Source: Pisolithus tinctorius
Taxonomy: Eukaryota > Basidiomycota > Agaricomycetes > Boletales > Pisolithaceae
Direction of reading: 5' to 3'
Length of the DNA stretch: 64,000 nt
NCBI GenBank assembly: GCA_024663395.1
Contig: JANFAH010000007.1
Location: 1,488,001 to 1,552,000, forward strand
This document shows, in pieces, positions 44,534 to 54,055 of the stretch. Made by a program: the position numbers and the translations under genes. The first letter of the stretch is position 1, and every line of letters begins with the position of its first letter. Below the pieces are notes generated by a model. That model did no database searches, was not told where the DNA came from, and was given only the letters and a program-made list of their open reading frames with translations.

Positions 44534-46973
44534 TCACCCTGTAGGGCCAACACCTGCCCTCGCCATTTTTTTGTCGTGTCCCCTCTTTCTGTTGTGATTT
44601 GCAGCACTTGCCTTGTGTTTGTCCTTGAGCGCCCGACCTCGAGAACCCATGCCCCTATTTCCGCTTCTACTTCCACTTTCATCTCCACTTCTACCTTCAT
44701 TTCCACCGCCACTTCCAATTTCGCTTCCACCTCTACCCCCTCCACGACCACGACCACGCTCCAAAGCACGACCTCGCGCACTGCCTCTCCTGCCACGCTG
44801 ACCACCAGGCGCTCCACCAGGTGGATGGCGCTCACTGCCAGAGCTCTCAGCCGGCGGCATCTCAACCATTCTGTTCCTTTGGAATTCGTGTTTCTGTAAG
44901 ATGCGGTCCTTCTTTGGCTAGAATGGAATGCGTTCTGTAAACCGTTTAGAGGCTTTGCACACACAACACGTACGTTTCTTTCTAGCATGATTCTCCACCC
45001 TTCGATCTGTTCGTCTGACCACCCTGAATATTTTACGTGAGAAAAACAGAGGACTGTTTCACCCTATCTCAACAATACACTCACCTGTTTGTGATTTCAG
45101 CTCTGCGCGAGCCTTACTCCGCCGTGTCTCAGCATCACGAGCGAACAGCTTTGGATCGCGGATGTATGCGAGCTCCAGAATAGTCTCAGGTGTGACAGGA
45201 TCATTCGCACTCTCGCCGTTCTCATCGCTGCTATTTTCATCCTCGCCGTCGCCAGTGACTCTGATACTAGTATCCCCAAAGCCGTCTAAGTCGTCCATGT
45301 AAGCTACTTCTTCCTCGCCTTCGCCTTCGTCATCCTCGTCCGCGATTATGATTTGAGTTCGACGTAAAATATCCGCTTTCATGCGTTCCCTTTCTGTCTT
45401 ATTTTGGAGGAAAATGGGCTCATCGTGCCTGTGAAAAATGTGAGGAAGTAAATGTGTAAGTGATCGGATAATAATCCCACCGTTTCTTGCCGCGGTGCAG
45501 TCTCGAAATATCCATGACCTCGTCATCGAAAACGTTCCTTCTCTCGATCCTTTCCAAATCAGAAGAAATGCGTCTGGGTTCTGCAAAGGGTTCCATGGTA
45601 TCGGTGTCTGTTTCAAGCTCAGCCTCGGCAGGGGCAGTGCCTTCTAAAAGGGCCTCTATGACCCTCTCAGCGTTCCCTCGGAAAGGATAGCTGGGATGCT
45701 CCAGCAGCTTGCGAATATAGCCCGGTGAATGATCTGGAAATATGTCAAGCACCTGTGTGATTTTGATGTCTGTATCCGTGTCTCGTACTGCGCTAGGCGC
45801 CACGGGAAGTGGAGGGGAACGTTCCCTCGCTTTCCATTTGCCTTTCGATAATGTCCTTGAGTCTTTCTGGGGTAGTGGTGAAATCCCCGGCGGTCGAAGA
45901 ACCAACTTGAGTGCACCTGGGTCACGTGTACCATCCACACTCGAGGATTGGACACGTAATGCACGTAATGCAGCGTCTAGAGATCGCGCGCGTGCATCCT
46001 CTCGTGATGCACTACGCAGAGCGGAGAAGAGCATTTGATTAAAATCATACGCATGTTGATAATCCGTAATTAACGGACGATCGAGAAAGGGCACGCCACG
46101 GCCACCCTCGCTACTGGCAGACTGTTGTGTTCCAGACGTAGTAGTTTCCAACAGTACATTTACGATTCCGAACGCACGGTTCGTCTCCGCCGAAAGCCGC
46201 TGGTGTCCTGACGTAGCCGAAAGGTCCGCCACGAGACGCTTCACGATGACATGGAATGCGTCAACGAGGGCTACCTTGGTCTCGATCCAAACCCGCTCCC
46301 AGTCGTCCAGTGTGCGAGAACCGTCATCAACATTCCGGATCCCACCATAAGAGCGCGCCATCGACGACAAACCCTCGTCGTATGCACGCCCAAGGGTCAG
46401 GACGAAATCCCTGTCGTGCGCAAACGGCCGGACAAGTTCAGGTGGACAGGGGCGGAGTAGGCTGAGAAGACAGTGTGCAGTCTTGCGGAGGGCGTATAGC
46501 CCGGAGGAACGGGCTGGGCTGAGATGCGCAGTGAATGCCGGGACGACCTCCTTTACAAACGTTGAAGGCAGTGAGGGTGTGCCTATGAGGGCCGCAGCCA
46601 AGACGTCCCTGAGGTGTCCAGATCTCTCGGCGAAAGCTACACAAAGATCGAGTACAGTACATATATCTAATCCAGGGGGCGACGATGCAAGTTTCTCTGC
46701 GAGAATTAGAACTCGCTGATATATGTTCTCATCGAATCTGAGGGGTTCGGGGCTCTCCCAGATGAGACCTTGGAGGACCTGGTGGGCAGCATCGCCAGCA
46801 TAGGTCGAGATGAACGCGCGGGTCGCAGGGGTGTCGCGTTTCGCTGGAGGCAACGGAATGGCGTCCTCCAGAGCCCTAGCGACGTTGAGATGAAAGTGGG
46901 CTAGCTGGGACGCCGAGAAAGACTTTCTCGCATGAGTTGAAGGGTAGGGCGGAAGTGGTGTAATCGTCGCCAT
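44534..46973 (-). CDS. CUE3: CUE-domain protein, Cue3/ASCC2 homologue (RQT complex)
   Basis: Four exons (46973-45481, 45428-45085, 45023-44974, 44917-44534) give 756 residues. The start MATITPLPPYP was preferred over an upstream non-ATG opening. The long helical N-terminal half has blocks such as FDENIYQRVLILAEKLASSP. The CUE domain lies at about residues 403-445 (QVLDIFPDHSPGYIRKLLEH), which binds ubiquitin. Acidic low complexity and the conserved ELAYIRDPKLFARDAETRRSKAR and WSDEQIEGWRIMLERNPKK blocks follow, then an Arg/Gly-rich tail ending in NHNRKRGHDKKMARAG. In yeast the RQT complex (Slh1, Cue3, Rqt4) takes apart collided ribosomes marked by Hel2. The RG/SG-rich tail (44534-44860) is longer than in yeast and suggests RNA binding. 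Confidence 0.9.
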
Positions 46974-47163
46974 GAACTGAGGTCCGTACGCACGCGACTC
47001 GTGGCAAAACAATCATCGAATCACATTCAAATCATATGGTCTAAGGCCTAGATGGGGCCACTACATACAAGAAAAAATCATACAAAGCCACTACCAACGT
47101 ACAACGTATACAATCCGAGTTCAAGACAGCGAGTGAGACACCCAGACAATATCAGGGACAAAT

Positions 47164-47678
47164 CTACTGATAGTAAGGCGACGCCCCAGCCTTGTTAGGC
47201 TGGTGCGCAGCGGTCATAGCCTTCGAGAAACCGGGGCCATGCTGGGCTTGACCTGATGAACGTTGAGAATACGCGTCCCTCTCTGCATTAGAAAATTTGG
47301 GTTTTGTATAGTGCGTACCGGTAGCAGATCTGCCGCTCTTCGCCGTCAAATCACCAGGAGCTCCTCCCATATTGCTCAGTTGTTGCCTCATCTTTGCATT
47401 CTCGGCGGGGAGAACCTTCATCAGCCGAGCCGCTGTGGGTGCAAACCTCCGTCAGTATAATTATAACCTCCATCGGAAGTCACAAGACACTCGCCTTCTA
47501 ACAAAGTCTCATATGGCGTCGCAGGCTGGCGGTTGGTCAACTGGTGAACAATGTTACGCAGGCCCTCGAAGGCAGACTCCTCGGTTTTGCTGTACTGTGC
47601 CTGCGCTGCTGGCAGCTTGGTAGTCGAATGTGTACCACCAGAGGAGGCTTTGGGTGCAGTATATGAGGAAATTGACAT
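47164..47678 (-). CDS. Small uncharacterised protein with a GC-AG intron
   Basis: Two exons (47678-47495, 47432-47164) give 150 residues. I do not recognise the family. The N-terminus is Ser/Thr/Gln-rich; the middle (ESAFEGLRNIVHQL, then TPYETLLEAARLMKVLPAENAKMRQ) is probably helical; the C-terminus is Gly/Gln/Ser-rich with GHxxx-like low complexity. The intron starts GCGAGT; the two exons fuse into a continuous helix only with that donor, and unspliced reading also stays open for a while, so it could be missed by gene finders. Well-formed start, splice and stop suggest a real gene of a fungal-specific family. Confidence 0.65.
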
Positions 47679-48226
47679 CCTAGATCACTTGTTTGTTGCG
47701 ATTGTTGAGCACTGAGGGCCGGAAGGATTGGAGGCTTGGTTGGGTGGTATTGGCCCTACTCTGGCGCGTCCACTTATACCTGCCGTAGAACTGCACGTTT
47801 CCAATAAACGAGTGAATATATTCCCTCTTGAAGAGTGGTCTGCTTGTGCGACAGTCGGTAGGGAAACACACTGGTACGGATCTTTCTTGCCCCTTTCACT
47901 TGGCAGGATTTTTCAGTCTGGCAGGTCAACGATTTTTACTCACAATCCCCGCGTGGTCTGACAAACGCGATCAGAGCTTTCGGTGATTCGGGAACGGGCT
48001 CAGGCACAGTGGAACGTTCTTAGACGCCCATTGTTATTCCCGGGAGTGACGTACTTACGTGAAAGACTTTTTTGCCATTCGGGTTTGGACCTTGTCAATC
48101 CATTTGCTTCGAACGAGGTAGCTCCACAATGAGGTACATATATAGTACAGACACTGCACAAACGTTCAAAAGTAGGTCCATCCCACCTTCTAGAAGTACA
48201 CACCTCCCGACCCTGGCAAACGACCC
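47679..48226. other. Intergenic region
   Basis: 548 bp between the start of the 150-residue gene (47678) and the SDS23 stop (48227), both minus. It should hold the promoter of the former. I see no gene, RNA or repeat. Confidence 0.45.
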
Positions 48227-50118
48227 CTACTCAACTCTCCGAGGTGAGACAAGCTCACTCCATTGGAACGTGTCCAAATTCGATATGGAGTTACGAGTAT
48301 CCCCGCTTGTCGCTACAATCCTGGGGCTTGCGCTTAGCCGTAGACTCGCACGGCTGTTTGAACGCGAACGGGTGAAATCGTGGGATATTAGCCCGGAACG
48401 TGAGGATTGCGAGGATGAGGACGAAGCACGGCGTTGCCGCATGCGTTTCGTAGGGTCCACGTCTGGTACATTAGCAATTATGGCGAACAGTGAAAGGACT
48501 AGCCCCGAAAGTCAGAACAGTGCCCGTTGCGACTACACAAGCGCACGTACTGTCAACAATGGAAACAATTCCACATAGGCTGCCCGTACTAGATACAGGA
48601 TAGGCAGCCGGAGGTAGGTAGTCGTTGTCAGTCACGAAAAGGCGGTGTGCATTAGCTGTACCGGAAATACGTATCGGCTACTGCAAACACCGACATAACG
48701 AGACCAACGCACTAGCCAACAGTTTCTGAATTGCAAACAATAATTTGTTTGTTGGGAACACGAGATATACTGGGTTTCCGATCAGAAAACCTAAATTAAA
48801 TGCCGTTATGAGACGTCGCTCACTAGGATATTTATCGACGCCGTCGATAGAGCCGTCCGGCGCCTGGAAGCGATATCAAGTACCAACAGCTTCAGTCACT
48901 AAAAATACACACCTTGATTTGAGCAATGAACCGGTGGAGCGGCGCCGATAAAATTTGGTTGCTTTCTGACGGAACCACCATCTGGAAAAACGTTTGGTGG
49001 ATGTCATGGACATGTGGAACTGACATACCTTTCCGATATCCGTCACACTTACAGCGCTCAGTAACGAACCGTGCTCTTCATCGATTACAGCAATGCTGCT
49101 GACGCCTTGCTCGCTCATGAGGCGCATAGCGTCGAGTACCTGGGCGGTACTGGTCGTAGCGACGACAGAAGAATGGATGTGTAGGGAAGGCAGACCGAGC
49201 GCATAGAGGGAGTTGTCCAAGTAAGAGTGGAATGTGGGTGTACGTTCAGCGTACGCGAAGAACCACGATAGAAGACCCCTGTCGGACACCATTCCAAGGA
49301 AGTCGTTGGAGGGCGGAGGAGAACGAACAAGTACTATTACAATATGAGAATTATCATATTCGAGGGTATATGCGCCTACCTCGGTGCGCGCCGCGTGCGA
49401 ACACGGCTAACAGGGACACGACCGAAGCATCGTGGGGTGCTGTCTCCAAAAAGTTCTTCTCGGACAGGTCTGTCACACACAAGTCAGGGAACGGTACTCG
49501 CCATTCCGCTATAACACATACTGCTAACAAGGTGAACGGGAACGTGGCCTGAACGAGCGGCGGACATGATTTGGTCAGCGCTTCCATTTGCTTTCAATTC
49601 ATGTGGGGGAATGGTATGCCGAGTTGCGGCCAACGTCAAGAACGCGTTAACGTCTGAGAACTGTTCCGACAGTGAGCGATCAAACTAACAGCGGATGGAC
49701 CCTTACGTCGAAGAGACCAGCGAACGGGCAAGTCGTGGTGCCGGGGAGGGCTTTGACAGCAAGACAGGGAATATTTTCTGACAGAAGGAGCTGCATGAAC
49801 TAGTAAGTTTCGACCCAAGGAAGATGGACGCAGAACTTGCATCACAGGCGCCTTCAACGGAGGTGTCTGCCTCCACAGCGACGATGCGGGAATCGATAAG
49901 ATCTGTGCCGGGGTACGCATTTAGTACGCATATATACTGCCTCCGACAGTCATAGGGGCTGACTGACCTCTTGCATTGACACTGGACCAGTGTTTGACCC
50001 AGTCCTCTGATTCTGGACCCAGGATAGCTGATGCAAACGTCGATGACGCCGATGGCGATTCACGGCCTGCAGAATGTCGCGGGCTCCTCAAGGAAATGGA
50101 GCTCGTTCGTTTAGCCAT
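48227..50118 (-). CDS. SDS23: SDS23/Moc1-type CBS-domain protein
   Basis: Eleven exons (50118-49968, 49902-49841, 49790-49707, 49660-49522, 49469-49380, 49333-49029, 48981-48913, 48863-48824, 48769-48713, 48655-48551, 48498-48227) give 457 residues. Conserved blocks include WVKHWSSVNAR, LLLSENIPCLAVKALPG, FSDVNAFLTLAATRH, LMSEQGVSSIAVIDEEHGSLLSAVSVTDIGK and GIVSIVD, making four CBS motifs in two pairs. The C-terminal tail is Ser/Arg-rich (RRASSSSSQSSRSG). Sds23/Moc1 inhibits the PP2A-like and APC regulatory machinery and is needed for cell separation and growth at stress in yeasts. The second intron starts with GC (GCAAGT at 49840). Exon 9 (57 bp) is the least conserved. Confidence 0.9.
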
Positions 50119-50302
50119 TTGGGTTGACTTTGATCGAGCTGGATGGGATGGGCGACGACGACGACGATATTGAGGATGGGGATGAGGATGAGGATGAGGG
50201 GAGGAGCATGGCTCTGCGCGGGTTTTTGATCAGTGGCAAACCAGGCGACGAGAAGTCCCTCCTTGGCTGTTTACGTATGTATGCGCAAGACCTCGGACCA
50301 TC
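50119..50302. promoter_or_regulatory. Divergent promoter of SDS23 and the CNH-domain gene
   Basis: 184 bp between opposite start codons (50118 minus, 50303 plus). It includes a GAT/GGA-rich tract (about 50176-50201, GATGAGGATGAGGATGAG) that may form part of a 5' UTR. Confidence 0.45.
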
Positions 50303-51585
50303 ATGATGTCAACTGTACCCCCGCATTTCCTACAAACCCTGCTGCCCACGGTGGACGCAGTCCAGATATCCTGTGCTCAGGCTCTGGGTATGGGCTGGTC
50401 GTTAATTTACCGCCTCTCTGTCTCACCAGACCCCCCGTCTAGGTTCCGAGGTTTATGTCGGATGCACCAACGGTTCTTTGTTGCGATACACTCTCCAAGT
50501 CGGACATGACAACCAGGGTGGGTCGTTACCAATGTGTCTTGTTTGTCCAGATTTCATCCGACCACCAGAATCATACACTCTATCTTCTCGCCAAAACCTT
50601 CCCAGCGGGAAACCTATCGACGAACTCGTTCTAATACCTTCTCTGTCCCGCGCTCTTATTCTGTCTGGTATGTTCTCTGTCCTTCTTGTGGACGGAGGCC
50701 TGTACCTTGCAGCTTAGATCGACAGATCCATATCTATACCATCCCCTCGTTGGACCCTCTACCTGGCGCCAAACCCATCCGCAACGTGGAGACTTTTGCA
50801 GTGGACCACCAGCATCTGTTGAGACCACCACCTTCACCCAATGACCCACCCACAAGAGCTCTGCCAGCCGACTTTTGTGTCATCAAGCGCACTGCAATCG
50901 CGTTGTTCAGCATCAGCGAAGAACGGTTAATGTACTTCAAGGCGAGCAACCCGCAATCTGCTTATAAGTCACCATTCTTACCCAGAACAGGAAGTCCCAT
51001 TCCAACCAGGAGCTCAGCTAGCTCGACGAATTGGACATTTCCTCTGCGTCGCCGACACAGAATACTACAACGTCGTTGACATGCACAATGCTCAAATGTT
51101 TCCACTTCTCCCGGTTAACCAGGCCGGGGACGCGGCTCCCGTGAAACCGTTCATCTCAGTGGTCAGCGAGACAGAGTTCCTTATCTTGTCATGGACGGGA
51201 GCATCCACGATTGGGATATTCATCACCGGGGAGGGCGATCCAGTTAGGGGAACACTTACCTTTCCAAGTCATCCGTTGTCCATTTGTGAGTAGCGTGCCT
51301 TCCCGGTTTATTCTGACTGTGCACACACCCCTTGACGCAGGTCTGGATTACCCAAACGTTACGGCACTCCTCCCAAATGGGTCCATAGAGATCCATGATG
51401 TCGAAACGCAATCGATCGTCCAAGTGATCCCTCCGCCTCAGAACGAGCAACTACTTGGGGAACGCGTCGGAGTCGTTTCATCGACCGGAGGATATTTGGT
51501 GCCATCACAGGAACAACTGGATAAGCTTCGAAAAACGAAGGTGAGGCTGCCAGTGCATCCTGAGCCAGTAGAGCCTTTGGGTTGA
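50303..51585 (+). CDS. Stand-alone CNH (citron homology) domain protein, Vps3/TGFBRAP1-like N-terminus
   Basis: Six exons (50303-50387, 50443-50517, 50551-50667, 50718-50941, 50991-51285, 51341-51585) give 346 residues. Blocks such as QISCAQALGSEVYVGCTNGSLLRYTL, LVLIPSLSRALILSDRQIHIYTIPSLDPLP, TAIALFSISEERLMYF and ARRIGHFLCVADTEYYNVVDM are those of the CNH beta-propeller at the N-terminus of CORVET/HOPS subunits (Vps3, Vps39/TGFBRAP1). The clathrin-repeat part those proteins carry after CNH is missing: the frame ends at EPVEPLG, and no matching exon follows before the next gene (51843). It may be a truncated tethering subunit or a separate CNH protein. Intron 4 begins GCGAGC (50942). ATG at 50306 is an alternative start, one codon later. 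Confidence 0.75.
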
Positions 51586-51682
51586 AGTAGTACATTTTGG
51601 GTGGCTCCTGTGGGTAATCAAATGCCTATCCTTCTTCCTATCACCGCGGCTGAATAAAACGCGTGTCCAAACAAAGTTAATC

Positions 51683-51688
51683 CACGTG
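51683..51688. promoter_or_regulatory. E-box CACGTG upstream of an intronless gene
   Basis: CACGTGAC on the plus strand 155 bp upstream of the next start codon (51843). It shares the hexamer core with 1380-1385, 21687-21692 and 33438-33443, but the flanking T of the octamer is replaced by C. Confidence 0.3.
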
Positions 51689-51842
51689 ACTTGAGTACGC
51701 GCGGTAGTTTGTTGTTGTTTTGGACGCGACGCACGACCTTTTCTTACCGTGCTCCTGAGTCCTTCGACCAAGCTTTGATCCCAGTCTACCACATTTCCCC
51801 TCCCAAAAAAAAAACATCCCCCCGTAATTCCTAGAATCGCTC

Positions 51843-53078
51843 ATGTCCTTTTCGGAGACACAAAGTGCCACCGACGGCGTCTACGATATTCCTTACTCTC
51901 TTTCTACTCCCTCAGCGTCGTCGGACTCATCTGACGAGCCACTGACCCCGCCGCGGTCTCCAAGTCGCCTCGACTTTTGTGCAGAGCCTTATGAGGAAGA
52001 AGATCACAAGTGGTACGATGGTGGCAATACAATCCCGCCGTTGTGGGGCGCAGCCGATGATCACGGCCCTTCTCGTCCTTCTCGCAAAAGTCTACATTGG
52101 AAAAACACCGAAGGAGACGAAAAATGTGACGATCCGGTAGATTTTCTCACCCGAGTCTTGGCTTCGGGGCCGCGCGACACTCCCTACGAGGAACCGGAGA
52201 CCCAGCCCCCGAACCCGGTCGACCTTCTATCGGACACGGCTCCTCGTGTTCCGCTGACTACCATACCCCTTGTCGGTCCTCTGAGCGCCGCGGAAAAAAT
52301 GCAACGTATCCGCGGAAAGAAACCTCGCGAGCCTTGCCACCACGGCTTATCCCGTAATGCCCTTATCCTCAAAAAATCGCTCTGGGATTCCAGGTTGAGC
52401 AAGTGGAAAGCACTGTTCAGTCAACCAAGCGCGTGGCAGAAACCTACGACTGCAGAATGTACCAGCTCACTTAGCCCGCCTACAAGTATTCCGCGATCGG
52501 GTTTCGAGCGGGACATGGCGCCACACGCTTCGAGGTGGTATGCCTACCACCCTCAGTCGCCGATATTTCCCCGGGCTGGGGACATCCTTGCGCTCCGGGA
52601 TCAACACGCCGTTGAATTGGATCAGTCCTTCTTCGAATATCCCCTCTGGACAATTCACAAGGCGCTCTATCTCTTCGACATGTACGATCGACTTACGAGA
52701 CCGTTCAATGGAAGCAATGTGGACGAGACGCAGATGCAGCCAACGTCGTCTGAGATCCCGTGTTCGACACGTACTCCAGAACTGGCGCACGCAGATGCAA
52801 ACCCAACCGAGCAAACCAACACTCAGTCCCACGCCCTCCCGCCGGATGCTGTGGCATGGAACGACTTCAGACCATGGGAACGGAGCTGGTACCAACGGTG
52901 GGCTGTACTGGAGAATCTCGTCCAGCGCAGCTCTTCTGGTCCACCTAGTCCATCGATCGAGACAATGGAACCCTCTTCCGTACAGTCGACTTGGGAGGAC
53001 AGTGACGAAGATGATGACTATGATACACTGGCAGCCAACACCATGTTCAGCAAGCGGTTTGTTGACGAATGGGATTGA
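51843..53078 (+). CDS. Intronless uncharacterised protein, 411 residues
   Basis: A single ORF with ATG start and TGA stop. I do not recognise a domain. The N-terminus is Ser/Pro/Asp-rich (SSDSSDEPLTPPRSPSRLDF); a middle block has regular charge and aromatics (NALILKKSLWDSRLSKWKALF, then FERDMAPHASRWYAYHP); the C-terminus is acidic (WEDSDEDDDYDTLAANTMFS). Being intronless in an intron-rich region while coding for a long open frame supports a real gene; a retrocopy is possible. CACGTG lies 155 bp upstream. Probably a fungal lineage-specific protein. Confidence 0.7.
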   Translation: MSFSETQSATDGVYDIPYSLSTPSASSDSSDEPLTPPRSPSRLDFCAEPYEEEDHKWYDGGNTIPPLWGAADDHGPSRPSRKSLHWKNTEGDEKCDDPVDFLTRVLASGPRDTPYEEPETQPPNPVDLLSDTAPRVPLTTIPLVGPLSAAEKMQRIRGKKPREPCHHGLSRNALILKKSLWDSRLSKWKALFSQPSAWQKPTTAECTSSLSPPTSIPRSGFERDMAPHASRWYAYHPQSPIFPRAGDILALRDQHAVELDQSFFEYPLWTIHKALYLFDMYDRLTRPFNGSNVDETQMQPTSSEIPCSTRTPELAHADANPTEQTNTQSHALPPDAVAWNDFRPWERSWYQRWAVLENLVQRSSSGPPSPSIETMEPSSVQSTWEDSDEDDDYDTLAANTMFSKRFVDEWD

Positions 53079-53630
53079 TCATAGCAGGGGGAAACGCGTT
53101 AGGGGAATATGGTGAATTCAGGGCGGTATTTTTTTTCTACGTCGATTTGCAAGACTATTTGTTATGTCCTAATGTGTTGACAAGTTATTTCTGTAAGTTA
53201 TACCACAACACCAACCTACGTAGCATTTCCGTGGAATCATGGCACTAGTATGCACATAGTATATTTTTCCCGCACAGACAAACTCAAACATACCATGTAA
53301 TTTCATCGATATCATTCTACTCTCTGTTCCAGACCTGTATGACCGTGCGCTAATAGTCGTCACCTGAGGGACACTCCACCCCCCAAATATCCGCCGGGTT
53401 TCGTTCGCCGAGGTTGAGTGCGTCGATTTTTGGTGCTTTTGGGAAGATCCAACGGTAGCTCCACTGTCCCACCATCCTCCCCGCTAATAAGCCACTAGGC
53501 CGTGAAGGGGTTAAAGAGCTTCCGGTTAAAGGATTTACAAAAATGAGAAATGGATAATTGACTCCCAGATCCGTTCATGTCGGGTTTCCATTAGTGCACT
53601 TAATATTACGCCCGTTCGGAGCTGTGGAGC
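53079..53630. other. Intergenic region
   Basis: Downstream of the intronless gene. A/T-rich, with a TTTTTTT run near 53130. No ORF with coding character, tRNA or repeat was seen. Confidence 0.45.
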
Positions 53631-54037
53631 TCATGACCAATAGAACCCAAACCACATCCGTTGACCCATCTGAACGGCAAACACGAAGGGACAACCCCAA
53701 ACGTACCAAAGTCGAATTTGAGGGTCATGGCACTTACCGACGGTGACCTGAAGTCCGTTACGATAGATACAGGAATATGATACGACCCCGCTCCAGCTCC
53801 ACCACTATCAAGGCAGCGTGCAGCGCAGCTCATTCCCGCGTTTACGACAACTGAAAAAACTCGTACATAGAAGTCCGATTTCTCAGCTTGTACAACAGGA
53901 CAGAACAACGACGCCCTGCACCGCGGGCAACTTTGCTTCAAGATTTCATAAGATCTAGTTGAAAGATCATCGTCACAGATATCCAGATCCACACCACCAT
54001 AACGAAAAAGAAGAGAAGAGCTGGTGTCAGCTGCCAT
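53631..54037 (-). CDS. Small doubtful gene just downstream of STR2 copy A
   Basis: ATG at 54037 opens a frame with TGA at 53606; with a strong internal donor (GTAAGT at 53737) and acceptor at 53670-53672 it would end at 53631 (exons 54037-53738, 53669-53631; 112 residues). The protein has a CPRC zinc-knuckle-like half-site (SCPRCRASLFCPV) but no family match. Its start is only 18 bp downstream of the stop of STR2 copy A on the same strand, leaving no room for a promoter, so it may be just the 3' UTR of that gene. Confidence 0.25.
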
Positions 54038-54055
54038 GAGATGAATCGACGGCGA

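Noticed and set aside
44576..44899. Plus-strand Ser/Thr-rich ORF opposite CUE3
   Set aside because: It is the antisense shadow of the RG/SG-rich C-terminus of CUE3.
53631..54037. CPRC-containing small gene as an independent gene
   Set aside because: Kept only as a low-confidence feature: it starts 18 bp after the STR2 copy A stop on the same strand, leaving no room for a promoter.
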